Shown: piece by piece, positions 18,535-26,892 of the stretch | Position numbering within the stretch: position 1 is the stretch's first letter | Layout of the letters: each line of letters opens with the position of its first letter | Source: Curtobacterium pusillum | GTDB taxonomy: Bacteria; Actinomycetota; Actinomycetes; Actinomycetales; Microbacteriaceae | Reading direction: 5' to 3' | Assembly (NCBI GenBank): GCA_002025645.1 | Contig: CP018783.1 | Coordinates: 1,116,001-1,180,000 of the forward strand | Length of the DNA stretch: 64,000 nucleotides | The notes under the pieces: model-generated | What the model saw: only the letters and a program-made list of their open reading frames with translations | What the model was told of the DNA's origin: nothing | The model's database searches: none | Made by a program: the position numbers and the translations under genes

Positions 18535-20532
18535 TCAGCGCCGACGCCGCAGGGTCGAGAAGATCCCCTGCACGACCTCCTTGGCGATCGTCCCGCCCAG
18601 CCCGGACCCGAGCAGGTCCGACAGCGGGTCGTTCGCCTTGCGGGACGTCGTCGTCCGCGACGAGGTCCGACCCGACCGTCGGGCGGCCGCCGCCCGCTCG
18701 GCCTTCTCGAACTCCCGTTGCGTCCGCTCGTACTCCTTCTGCGCCGCGGCCCGCTCGCGTGCCTCCTGCTTCTCCTGCGCGGCGGCCTCCTTCGCCGCCG
18801 CGGCAGCGGCACGGGCTGCCTCCTTCTCGGCCTCGGCTGCAGCGGCTGCGGCCTCCTTCTGCGCGTCCGCGGCGGCGACCTGCGCCGCGGCGGCCTCCAT
18901 CCGGCGGGCGAGCATCTCGTACGCCGAGTCCGGGTCGAGCCGGGTGCCGTACGTCGCCAGGAGCGGGGACGCCTGCACCCGCGCCTGCATCTCGGGCGCG
19001 GGCATCGGGTCCATCGACCCCTCGGGGGCACGGAGCCGGGTCCAGGCCACGGGCGTCGGCGCACCCTTCTCGTTCATCACGGTGACGATCGCCTCACCGG
19101 TGGCGAGCGACGTGAGCACCTCGCCGAGGTCGTAGCCGCTCGTCGGGTACGTCGACACCGTCGCCCGCAGCGCCTTCGCGTCGTCGGGGGTGTGCGCACG
19201 GAGCTGGTGCTGCACCCGGGAGCCGAGCTGAGCGAGCACGTCGTTCGGCACGTCCTTCGGGGTCTGCGTGACGAAGAAGATCCCGACGCCCTTCGACCGG
19301 ATGAGCCGGACGGTGCGGACGATCTGGTCGAGGAAGTCCTTCGAGGCGCCGTTGAACAGCAGGTGCGCCTCGTCGAAGAAGAACACGAGCTTCGGCTTGT
19401 CCTGGTCGCCGACCTCGGGCAGCTCGTTGAAGAGGTCCGCGAGCAGCCACATCAGGAACGTCGAGAACACCTCGGGCTGGTCCTGCACGCCCGGCACCTC
19501 GAGCAGGCTCACGATGCCCCGGCCGTCGGCGGCGTTCCGGAGGAACACCTGCGTGTCGATCTCGGGCTCGCCGAAGAACTGGTCGGCGCCCCTGTCGGCG
19601 AAGGTGATGAGCTCGCGGAGGATCACGCCGGCGGTCTGCTTCGACAGGCCGCCGAGCTCCGCGAGTTCGCCCTTGCCCCCGTCGCTCACCAGGTAGGTCA
19701 GCACGCTCCGCAGGTCGGACAGGTCGACGAGGGGCAGGCCGGCCCGCTCGGCGTAGTGGAAGACCAGCCCGAGGGAGGACTCCTGGGTGTCGTTCAGCCC
19801 GAGGACCTTCGACAGCAGCAACGGCCCGAACCCGGACACGGTCGCCCGGATCGGCACACCGGTCCCCTGCCCGCCGAGCGAGTAGAGCTCGGCCTGGCTG
19901 GCGACGCCCTGCCACTCCTGGCCGATGCCCGCGGTCCGCGCGAGGAGCTTGTCGTTCGCCTGCCCGGCGACGGCGAGCCCCGAGAGGTCGCCCTTGATGT
20001 CGGCGGCGAACACCGGCACGCCGTTCGCGGCGATCTGCTCCGCCAGGACCTGCAGCGTGCGGGTCTTGCCGGTGCCGGTCGCACCGGCGACGAGGCCGTG
20101 CCGGTTCAGCATGCCGAGCGGGATCCTGACCTGCACGTCGGGCTGCGCCTCGCCGTTGACGAGGGCGCCCAGCTGGAGCGCGCTGCCGTCGACCTGGTAC
20201 CCGTCCCGGATCGCGCCCACCGCGGCCGCGTCCAACGGACCGCCTGGAGGGACGGTGCCGGTCACCGGGGTCGCCCCCGGCGCCGACGTGGTCGCGTCCG
20301 GGGCGGGCTCCGCGTCGGGCGCGAGCGGTGCCTCCAGGCCGGTGGGTGCCGGGAACCCGGCGACCGCCGGCTCCGCGTCGGGGGCGAGCCCCGGTCCGGC
20401 CGCGGCTGCCTGCAGCGCGGCGGCGAGTTCCTCGGCACGTGCGGCGGCCTCGTCGGCGAGGCGTCTCGCCTCGTCCGCCGCGGCCCTCGCCGCTGCTGCC
20501 GCTGCCTGGGCCTGCTCCACCGCGTCGCTCAT
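18535..20532 (-). CDS. HerA-like/DUF853 P-loop ATPase
   Basis: A 665-residue cytoplasmic ATPase of the HerA/FtsK superfamily (DUF853 type). After an Ala-rich coiled-coil N-terminus and a Pro/Ala linker (about residues 1-115), the ATPase core shows Walker A GATGTGKTRT, the FAADIKGDLSGLA segment that follows in this family, Walker B VFFFDEAHLLF and the VGIFFVTQTPKDVPNDVL sensor region. The C-terminal 150 residues are a second highly charged Ala/Glu/Lys coiled coil. HerA proteins with NurA process DNA ends in archaea; these bacterial relatives lack NurA and are uncharacterised, and no nuclease lies beside this one. The ATG at 20532 is preferred to the GTG two codons upstream. Confidence 0.88.
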   Translation of the reverse strand: MSDAVEQAQAAAAAARAAADEARRLADEAAARAEELAAALQAAAAGPGLAPDAEPAVAGFPAPTGLEAPLAPDAEPAPDATTSAPGATPVTGTVPPGGPLDAAAVGAIRDGYQVDGSALQLGALVNGEAQPDVQVRIPLGMLNRHGLVAGATGTGKTRTLQVLAEQIAANGVPVFAADIKGDLSGLAVAGQANDKLLARTAGIGQEWQGVASQAELYSLGGQGTGVPIRATVSGFGPLLLSKVLGLNDTQESSLGLVFHYAERAGLPLVDLSDLRSVLTYLVSDGGKGELAELGGLSKQTAGVILRELITFADRGADQFFGEPEIDTQVFLRNAADGRGIVSLLEVPGVQDQPEVFSTFLMWLLADLFNELPEVGDQDKPKLVFFFDEAHLLFNGASKDFLDQIVRTVRLIRSKGVGIFFVTQTPKDVPNDVLAQLGSRVQHQLRAHTPDDAKALRATVSTYPTSGYDLGEVLTSLATGEAIVTVMNEKGAPTPVAWTRLRAPEGSMDPMPAPEMQARVQASPLLATYGTRLDPDSAYEMLARRMEAAAAQVAAADAQKEAAAAAAEAEKEAARAAAAAAKEAAAQEKQEARERAAAQKEYERTQREFEKAERAAAARRSGRTSSRTTTSRKANDPLSDLLGSGLGGTIAKEVVQGIFSTLRRRR

Positions 20533-20587
20533 GAGCACAGCATATGGACGGCCCCGCCCGCGCGACCGGATCGGTGCTGGCGAGCGG

Positions 20588-21844
20588 TCAGTGCGTGAGC
20601 TCGGGGACCGTCCGTGGCCGTACGACCGCCCAGAGCAGGACGATGGCCGTGACGGAGGTGCACGCCATCACGGCACCCATCGGCGTCGCGGTCGTGATGC
20701 CGATCCAGCCGACGACCGGCGAGATGATCCCGGCGACACCGAAGTTCAGGGCGCCGAGCAAGGAGGCCGCCGTGCCTGCTTCCTTGCCGTGCGCCGCGAG
20801 GCCGATCACCTGGACGAGCGGGAACGAGAACCCGCACGCCGCGATGAAGAACCACAGTGGGACCAGGACACCGACGAGCCCCGCACCGAGCTGGTCGAGG
20901 ACCATGATCGCGACCGCCGCCAGGAACAACGTGGCGGTCGAGCACGCCAGGATCCACTGCGGACCGACCCGTTGCGCCAACCGGGACGACACCTGCACGC
21001 CCACGACGACACCGACGGAGTTCACCGCGAAGAGCAGGCCGTACTGCTGCGCGTCCAGCCCGTACAGCCCTTGGAACAGGAACGGTGAGGCGCTGAGGTA
21101 CGAGAAGAGTCCGCTGAAGACCATCGCCCCGATGAGCGCGACCCCCACGAAGATGCGGTCCGAGAAGAGCGCGCGGTAGCGCTGCCCGATCGTGGAGTGA
21201 CCGGCCTCGTGCCGTCGCGCCGGGGGCAGTGTCTCGACGATGAGCAGGATCGACGCGATCACCACGGCGGCGCCGTAGCAGGCGAGGAACACGAACACGC
21301 CGCGCCAGCTGACGAACCGGAGCATCTGCGACCCGATGAGCGGGGCCAGGATCGGCGCGAGGCCGTTCACCATCGCCAGCCGGGAGAGCATCCGCACGAG
21401 GGGCTTGCCGCCGAACAGGTCGCGGACGGTGGCCATCGCGACGACGCCGCCGGCCGAGGCACCCATGCCCTGCAGCACGCGGAAGAGCGCGAGGACCTCG
21501 ACGTTCGGCGCGAGCGCGGCGCCGATCGAGGCACCGACGTGCACGGTCGTCGCGATGATCAACGGCAGACGCCGGCCGACCTTGTCGCTCCACGGCCCGA
21601 CGAGGAGCTGCCCGGCCGCGAAGCCGAGCGTCGTCGCCGTGAGGGTGAGCTGCACCGCGCCGTCGGTGATGCCGAACTCGTCCTTCAGCGACGGGAACGC
21701 CGGCAGGTAGAGGTCGATGGTGAACGGTCCGAGCGCGGTGAGCGCGCCCAGGACGAAGACGTAGACGAGTCGCTGCCGTCGGGAGAGCGAGTCTCCCGGG
21801 TGCAGGACGACCCGGAGCGAACCGGTGGTGGCGGGCGCGGTCAC
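20588..21844 (-). CDS. Bcr/CflA family drug-resistance MFS transporter
   Basis: A 418-residue inner-membrane transporter with 12 predicted helices. The first helix reads FTIDLYLPAFPSL, a hallmark of the Bcr/CflA (bicyclomycin/chloramphenicol) DHA1 subgroup, and loop 2-3 carries GPWSDKVGRR, the MFS GxxSDxxGRR motif. Motif C (GASAGGVVAMATVRDLF) marks it as an antiporter-type exporter. It is divergent from the TetR-family gene starting at 22027; the 182 bp between them hold two palindromic elements, so the regulator probably represses this exporter. The exported compound is unknown. Confidence 0.92.
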   Translation of the reverse strand: MTAPATTGSLRVVLHPGDSLSRRQRLVYVFVLGALTALGPFTIDLYLPAFPSLKDEFGITDGAVQLTLTATTLGFAAGQLLVGPWSDKVGRRLPLIIATTVHVGASIGAALAPNVEVLALFRVLQGMGASAGGVVAMATVRDLFGGKPLVRMLSRLAMVNGLAPILAPLIGSQMLRFVSWRGVFVFLACYGAAVVIASILLIVETLPPARRHEAGHSTIGQRYRALFSDRIFVGVALIGAMVFSGLFSYLSASPFLFQGLYGLDAQQYGLLFAVNSVGVVVGVQVSSRLAQRVGPQWILACSTATLFLAAVAIMVLDQLGAGLVGVLVPLWFFIAACGFSFPLVQVIGLAAHGKEAGTAASLLGALNFGVAGIISPVVGWIGITTATPMGAVMACTSVTAIVLLWAVVRPRTVPELTH

Positions 21845-21895
21845 GAGCAGGAGTCCTTCGACGGTGAGGGGGAGGGAGGTGATCGCGGGATCGAT

Positions 21896-21907
21896 CGAAT
21901 CGATTCG
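21896..21907. promoter_or_regulatory. 12-bp perfect palindrome between exporter and TetR gene
   Basis: CGAATCGATTCG is its own reverse complement and lies 52 bp upstream of the exporter start, in the expected promoter region. Candidate operator for the divergent TetR-type repressor. Confidence 0.4.
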
Positions 21908-21951
21908 GCCGCGGAACCATCCTACGGGTCCCGTGTCGTGGTCCGCGCATG

Positions 21952-21979
21952 CGGTACCGTCGGGTAGCTCGGTACCGTC
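21952..21979. promoter_or_regulatory. Two direct copies of CGGTACCGTC, each palindromic in its core
   Basis: CGGTACCGTC occurs at 21952-21961 and 21970-21979, 18 bp apart start to start; CGGTACCG is a perfect palindrome. The pair lies 48 bp upstream of the TetR-family start. Such paired sites fit cooperative binding of two TetR dimers, hence autoregulation. Confidence 0.45.
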
Positions 21980-22026
21980 TGCGGACGACGTGTCGGGTGG
22001 AACCGGATCAGAAGGGGGATGGCGTC

Positions 22027-22608
22027 ATGGTGGATGCCCGGATCCTGCACACGACCGCAGCCCTGCGCGAGGCGATCCTGCGCCTCGCCGCCGGCCGCCC
22101 GGTGTCCGAGATCACCGTCGCCGACGTGACCCGCGCCGCCGGGATCAACCGGGCGACGTTCTACTCGCACGCGGTCTCCCCCGGGTCGCTGCTCGCCGAC
22201 GTCCTCACGCCCGAGCTCGACCGCATCCGCGAGGACGACGCCGACGCCCGCCGCGCTGCCGCCGACCGCGGAGCCGGTGCCGACGAGCTCGCGACGATCA
22301 CCCGTCGTGGCATCAACGCCGTCGTCGAGCACGTGGTCGCGCACCGCGAGATCTACGGGCGGGCGCTGCCGGACCCGAACGACGCATCGTTGCACCGGCT
22401 GCTCGTCGAGCACTTCACGGTGTCGAGCGCGCAGCACATCCGGTCGCTCGACGCCGCGCACCGGCCCGAACTGCTCGACGACGTCGCGGCGGGGTTCGTG
22501 GCGCAGGGGTTCGTCGGGGCGATCGAGGCGTGGCTCGCCGGGCCGCGGCGATCCCGGAAGGCGCTCGTCGACACCATCGTGCTGTCGTTCCCCGCCTGGT
22601 GGCGCTGA
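22027..22608 (+). CDS. TetR/AcrR family transcriptional regulator
   Basis: A 193-residue one-domain regulator. I chose the ATG at 22027, with AAGGGGG 6-9 bases upstream; earlier in-frame starts add non-homologous residues across the operator-like repeats. The N-terminal HTH is ITVADVTRAAGINRATFYSHAVSPGSLL, the typical TetR helix 2-turn-helix 3 followed by helix 4. The ligand-binding domain (about residues 60-193) is poorly conserved, as usual. Divergent from the Bcr/CflA exporter, a very common regulator/pump pairing; the ligand is probably a substrate of that pump (inference). Confidence 0.9.
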   Translation: MVDARILHTTAALREAILRLAAGRPVSEITVADVTRAAGINRATFYSHAVSPGSLLADVLTPELDRIREDDADARRAAADRGAGADELATITRRGINAVVEHVVAHREIYGRALPDPNDASLHRLLVEHFTVSSAQHIRSLDAAHRPELLDDVAAGFVAQGFVGAIEAWLAGPRRSRKALVDTIVLSFPAWWR

Positions 22609-22610
22609 AC

Positions 22611-22650
22611 GACGGAGGGCACGGTGCCAGCCGACACCGTGCCCTCCGTC
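22611..22650. terminator. Bidirectional terminator between TetR gene and S53 peptidase
   Basis: A perfect 16-bp stem (GACGGAGGGCACGGTG / CACCGTGCCCTCCGTC) with an 8-base loop lies exactly between two convergent genes, 3 bp after the first stop and 10 bp before the second. Confidence 0.85.
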
Positions 22651-22659
22651 ATCGCGCCG

Positions 22660-24642
22660 CTACCGGCGTGCGACCTGTGTCAGCCCCGTGAAGGACACCG
22701 CGCCGAGCCCGGTCACGTCGTCGTACCCCTTCGCGGTGGTGAGCGACGTGTCGTGGTCGAGCGTGACGAGGTAGTCCTTGCCCGACGTCGCGCTGGTGTA
22801 GGCCAGGGCGACCGGCGACGACGGCGGACGGACGTCGCTGAACGCGGACGGAGCGGCACGGTACGTCGCGTAGATCGTCGGGTTCGCGAATCCGAGTCGG
22901 ACGTTCGTCGACTGCTGCACGATCGCGGACAGCGCGGCCGTGATCGGCGACGCGAGCGAGGTGCCACCGTACGTCTCGTTCTCGAACGGTCCGACCGCGA
23001 GGGTCGAGTCGTCCGTGATCGGTCGGATGCCGATCGCGAACCCGGTGTACGGGTCGGCGAGCGCCGCGAGGTCCGGTGAGACGCGCTTGCCGCCGGCGAG
23101 CGACGTCGGCACGACGCCCTTCTGGTAGGCGGGCTGGTCGAACAGGGTGCTCCGGCCACCACCGGCGCCACCGCCGACGAGGCCGCCGGGCAGCGGGGTC
23201 GAGTAGACGTTCCCCCGGTCGCTGCTGACGATCTGGTCCAGGACGTCACCCCACCCGGTCTCGAACGTCTTCTTGCCGTTCTTCCCGATGCCGAGGCTCG
23301 TGCCACCGACCGAGGTCACCCACGGGCTGGACGCCGGGAAGTCCGGCTGGGCGCTGCCGAGCGCAGCCGACTCGTCGCCGTTGTCCCCGCTGGAGAAGTA
23401 CAGGCCGATGCCCTCACCCGCGGCCTGGACGTGCAGGTTCTCCTGCCCGCGGATGCTCGAGAGCGGGACGTCCTCGCCGACGTCGCCGTAGCTGTTGCTG
23501 ACGAGGTTCGCGAGGCCCTGGTCGAGGATCTTCGACATCGCGACGTCGAGCCCGCCGCCGCAGTTGGTGCCGCCGACGTAGAGGATCTTCGCCGCCGGGG
23601 CCACCGCGTGCACGGACTGGACGTCGAGCGTCTCCTCGCCCTGCCACCCGCTCGGCTGCTGGCAGAGCACCTGGTCGGTGAACTGCGACGTCGCGGGGAT
23701 GCGCTGCTGGAAGGTCGCGCTGGTGAGCTGGGGCTCGCCGTTCTGCACCGAGTACGAGTTCGTGTCGTGCACGATCGTGGGCGAGGCGTACGCGTCGATG
23801 ATCGCCACCGTCTGGCCCTGCCCCTGGACGCCCTTCGCCGCGAGTGCGTCGACGCCGTACGCCGAACGGATCTGCTTCGGCACGTAGCCGCACGCGAACG
23901 TGTGCACGCTGGTCTTCCCGTAGGCGGCGGGGACCGTCGCGGTGTGCTCCCCGTCGTACTGGGAGCACTTCGCCTGGATCCCGGTCGGGGCCGTCGCCTG
24001 CTGACGGAGCGACCGGGTCGGCGTGGACGATGCCGGGGTCTCGCCCTGCTCGACGAGCTCCGGGTGGGTCAGGAGCCGCCCCTGGTCGACGCTGACCCCG
24101 CTGACGAGGCCGGCGACGGAGGCCGGGAGCGTCGGAGCCGTCGACGGCGCGACGAGGGTGCGACCGGCGTGCCGGTAGTCGTGCAGCGAGGTGCCCAGTA
24201 CCGAGTTCACGACGGACGCCGGCCCGCGGAACACGACGAACTCGTGGCTGGCCGGCACCGCGGTGATGCTCAGGCCCTGGGCCCGCAGGAATCCGGTCAC
24301 CTGGTCGGCGTCGGCCTTCGTCGGGGCGTACTTCGCGATCCACGCTGCCGGGCTCAGGGGCTTGCGGTAGCGGGCGTTGCCCGGCGTGGAGACCGCCGTC
24401 GCGAGGGCTTCGGCTGCACGCTGGTCCTGCAGGGGCAGGTAGACCTCGCCCTCGACGTCGGTGTCGGCAGCGACCGTGCCGGCGTCGTTCGTGCTCGTGG
24501 CCCACGACGGGGTGGAGTCTGGAAGCGCGTGCCGGGTCGCGGCGTCGGCCGGGCCGGCGGCGAAGAGCACGGCACCGATGGTGCACGCTGCGGTGGTGAG
24601 GGCGATGGCTGCGGTTCGGGTGGAGCGTGGGCGTCGTTGCAC
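22660..24642 (-). CDS. Secreted S53 family (sedolisin/kumamolisin) serine-carboxyl peptidase
   Basis: A 660-residue exported pro-protease. I chose the GTG at 24642 (SD GAGAGGA 7 bases upstream), which gives a signal peptide VQRRPRSTRTAAIALTTAA... cleaved near ADA-A; the open frame runs 111 codons further without homology. A pro-domain follows (VEGEVYLPLQDQRAAEALATAV... to GVSVDQGRL). The catalytic domain has the sedolisin ExxxD pair (EETLD), the oxyanion aspartate in YFSSGDNGD and the serine in GGTSLASP. The C-terminal YDDVTGLG matches the calcium site. Sedolisins are active at acidic pH (known of the family), suggesting extracellular protein breakdown, for example on plant surfaces (inference). 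Confidence 0.93.
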   Translation of the reverse strand: MQRRPRSTRTAAIALTTAACTIGAVLFAAGPADAATRHALPDSTPSWATSTNDAGTVAADTDVEGEVYLPLQDQRAAEALATAVSTPGNARYRKPLSPAAWIAKYAPTKADADQVTGFLRAQGLSITAVPASHEFVVFRGPASVVNSVLGTSLHDYRHAGRTLVAPSTAPTLPASVAGLVSGVSVDQGRLLTHPELVEQGETPASSTPTRSLRQQATAPTGIQAKCSQYDGEHTATVPAAYGKTSVHTFACGYVPKQIRSAYGVDALAAKGVQGQGQTVAIIDAYASPTIVHDTNSYSVQNGEPQLTSATFQQRIPATSQFTDQVLCQQPSGWQGEETLDVQSVHAVAPAAKILYVGGTNCGGGLDVAMSKILDQGLANLVSNSYGDVGEDVPLSSIRGQENLHVQAAGEGIGLYFSSGDNGDESAALGSAQPDFPASSPWVTSVGGTSLGIGKNGKKTFETGWGDVLDQIVSSDRGNVYSTPLPGGLVGGGAGGGRSTLFDQPAYQKGVVPTSLAGGKRVSPDLAALADPYTGFAIGIRPITDDSTLAVGPFENETYGGTSLASPITAALSAIVQQSTNVRLGFANPTIYATYRAAPSAFSDVRPPSSPVALAYTSATSGKDYLVTLDHDTSLTTAKGYDDVTGLGAVSFTGLTQVARR

Positions 24643-24826
24643 TTCGGGTCCTCTCGACGGGCTGCGGTGAGGTGACTGTAGTGAGTGCCGAGTCGCCCCG
24701 GACAGTCGGTCGTTCCACCGACGAACGATGTCACCCGTTCGGGGGACCCATGCTGTCCCTCCGCACAGCCGACCGCCCCCGTGGTTGCTGGGGACCGCCG
24801 CGCACCGCCTGAGTGCGGCCTGAGGG

Positions 24827-25408
24827 TCAGCCGTCGGCGGGCTTCTCGCCCCGCTGGAGCGACTCGACCACCGCGGTCGCACGCGCCACCGTCGCGGCGT
24901 CGGAGTCCATGCCCTGCACCCGGTAGTCGGCCGACACACCGTCCCCGCCCGTCCCGGACGTCGGCAGGGGATCACCGAGGGCGACGATGACCACGCCGGC
25001 GTCGTGCGCCACCTGGACCTCGCCGCTCAGCGATGCCGGGTCGGCGGCCTCGACGAGGATCGCCTTCGCGCCGGCCTTCACGAGCGCACGCATCGCCGTC
25101 CGCTGGTCGGTCGCCGGGTCGGCCGCACCCGCGACCCGCACGTCCGGGGTGAACCCGGCAGCCGTCAGGTCGTCGTGGAACCGGTCCGACAGGGACACCC
25201 CGCCGGAGCTCGTGCCCGGGGTGGCCGCGGCGTGCAGGAGCACCACGCCGACGACGGCGTGCTGGTCGAACCCGCCGTCCGAGCTCGTCAGGTCGGTGCT
25301 CTGCACGGGGGTCGGCGCCGCGGACGTCGTGCCCTGGCAGCCGGTGAGGGCGAGGGCGGAGCCGACGATCACGGCTGCGGCGACGATGCGGAGGAGCACG
25401 GGTCCCAC
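24827..25408 (-). CDS. Lipoprotein resembling one lobe of a sugar-type binding protein
   Basis: A 193-residue predicted lipoprotein: GTG start at 25408, short hydrophobic signal and lipobox LTGC at about residue 24. The rest resembles the N-terminal lobe of LacI/RbsB-type periplasmic binding proteins (DQRTAMRALVKAGAKAILVEAADPASL and AHDAGVVIVALGDPLP), with the repeating D.....I..G...I...P pattern, but stops at the point where the second lobe should start; family members usually have 310-360 residues. No permease or ATPase is nearby. It starts 1 bp after the MFS gene stop (TAG at 25410-25412), so it is probably coupled to it. It may be a truncated remnant or a small sensor subunit. Confidence 0.75.
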   Translation of the reverse strand: MGPVLLRIVAAAVIVGSALALTGCQGTTSAAPTPVQSTDLTSSDGGFDQHAVVGVVLLHAAATPGTSSGGVSLSDRFHDDLTAAGFTPDVRVAGAADPATDQRTAMRALVKAGAKAILVEAADPASLSGEVQVAHDAGVVIVALGDPLPTSGTGGDGVSADYRVQGMDSDAATVARATAVVESLQRGEKPADG

Positions 25409-25409
25409 G

Positions 25410-26798
25410 CTACCCGCCTGCCCCCACCGCGGGCGGTGCCGGGACCGGGCCGAGACGACGGACGGCGACGACGGCGAGTGCCGCGATGACCGTCATGCCG
25501 CCGAACACGAGCGGGAACGACACGGCGCCGTCCGCACCGCCCGTCCCGATGAACAGCAGGCCCGTGACGGCGAGTCCGATCACGCTGCCCGAGGCGTCCG
25601 CGATCGTCAGGGCGGAGCTCGCGAACCCGTCGTCGCCCTCGCCCGAGAACCGGAGCGTCAGCATCGAGGTCCTCGGGTAGACCGCCCCCATGCCCGCTCC
25701 GCCGACGAACCACCCGACGACGAGGACCCACCAGGGCAGGCCGAACGACGCGACGGCGAGTGCCGTGAGCAGGCTGACGAGCACGAGCGCCAACCCGACG
25801 CCGAACGTCCGGGCGGCGGTGAGCCGTTCCTCGCCCAGTCGACCGTGCAGCCAGCTCGACCCGGCCCAGCTCAGCGCCGCCACCGTCAACGCGAGCCCGG
25901 CGGCCGAGGCGGACAGGCCGTCCTTCACCTGCAGCAGGAACGGCACGTACGCTTCGCTGCCGAAGAACGACGCCGCGACGAGGCCGCGCAGCAGGATCAC
26001 CGACGGCAACCCCGGCGCCGCGCGGAAGGTGCCGGTCGGCAGCAGCGGGCGGAGCGCGAACCACGTGCCGACGAGACCGATCACCACGGCGGCGACGCGC
26101 GCCCACGCGCCGAGGTCCGGCGCGACGTTCAGGAGGAGGATCGCCACGGCGGCCGCGACCGACCAGCCGATCCGGGAGCGCTGCCACGGCGGGCGGAGCT
26201 CGACCGCGGGCGGGTGCAGCCGGCCGAGCGTCGGGACGAGCAAGGTGAACGCGCCGACGGCGATCACGAGCGCCCCCGCGAAGACCCAGTGCCAGTTCCA
26301 GGCGTCGGTGACGATGCCCGCGAGCGCCGGACCGATCAGCGCGGGCACCACCCAGGCGGCGGCGAACCCGGCGAACACCGGGCCGTGCAGCTCCGCCGGG
26401 AAGATCCGCGCGACGAGCACGTAGAGCACGACGTCGATCGCGCCGGCGCCGAAGCCCTCGACGAGGCGTCCGGCGAGGAAGACCTCCATCGTCGGGGCCA
26501 GCATGACGACCGCGGTGCCGACCGCGAACAGGCCGGCGGACACCCACGCGACGATCCGGCCACCGGCGCGGTCCGTCCAGTTGCCGGCGAGGACCATCCC
26601 CGGAACACCGGCGGCGAGCGGCGCCGCGAAGGCCAGCGCGTACAGGGTCTCGCCGTCGAGGTCGCGGCTGATCTCCGGCATGACCGTCGTCATCGCGAGG
26701 TTCTGGAACGCGGCGACGGCGACGATGGCGACCATGCCGACGGTGGCGAGTGCGTACGGGCCGCTGAACAGACTGGTCCTCGTCGCGGCGGTGCTCAC
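25410..26798 (-). CDS. MFS transporter
   Basis: A 462-residue membrane transporter of the major facilitator superfamily, with about 12-14 hydrophobic segments. Helix 1 contains FQNLAMTTVMPEISRDL and loop 2-3 NWTDRAGGRIVAW, a weak GxxxDRxGRR motif. The TVMPEI segment resembles DHA2/EmrB-like drug exporters. It ends in a short Pro-rich tail. The downstream lipoprotein gene is coupled to it. The upstream neighbour metB ends in a strong hairpin, so the MFS gene has its own promoter. Substrate not predictable. Confidence 0.88.
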   Translation of the reverse strand: MSTAATRTSLFSGPYALATVGMVAIVAVAAFQNLAMTTVMPEISRDLDGETLYALAFAAPLAAGVPGMVLAGNWTDRAGGRIVAWVSAGLFAVGTAVVMLAPTMEVFLAGRLVEGFGAGAIDVVLYVLVARIFPAELHGPVFAGFAAAWVVPALIGPALAGIVTDAWNWHWVFAGALVIAVGAFTLLVPTLGRLHPPAVELRPPWQRSRIGWSVAAAVAILLLNVAPDLGAWARVAAVVIGLVGTWFALRPLLPTGTFRAAPGLPSVILLRGLVAASFFGSEAYVPFLLQVKDGLSASAAGLALTVAALSWAGSSWLHGRLGEERLTAARTFGVGLALVLVSLLTALAVASFGLPWWVLVVGWFVGGAGMGAVYPRTSMLTLRFSGEGDDGFASSALTIADASGSVIGLAVTGLLFIGTGGADGAVSFPLVFGGMTVIAALAVVAVRRLGPVPAPPAVGAGG

Positions 26799-26821
26799 CC
26801 GGTCATCGTATGGCCAGCCAC

Positions 26822-26871
26822 CGACGGGCTGGAGGCGCGTGGCGGGGCCGGCACGCGCCTCCAGGCCGTCG
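26822..26871 (-). terminator. Hairpin after metB, repeat family A
   Basis: The arms CGACGGGCTGGAGGCGCGTG and CACGCGCCTCCAGGCCGTCG pair almost completely (one mismatch). It lies 22 bp downstream of the metB stop. The half-arm CTGGAGGCGCGTGGCGG is identical to the hairpin at 33262-33305. Confidence 0.75.
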
Positions 26872-26892
26872 TGTCTTCAGCGCGTCAGCGCG

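Noticed and set aside
18718..20598. Plus-strand frame of 626 codons opposite the HerA-like gene
   Set aside because: Low-complexity shadow; the minus-strand frame has Walker motifs.
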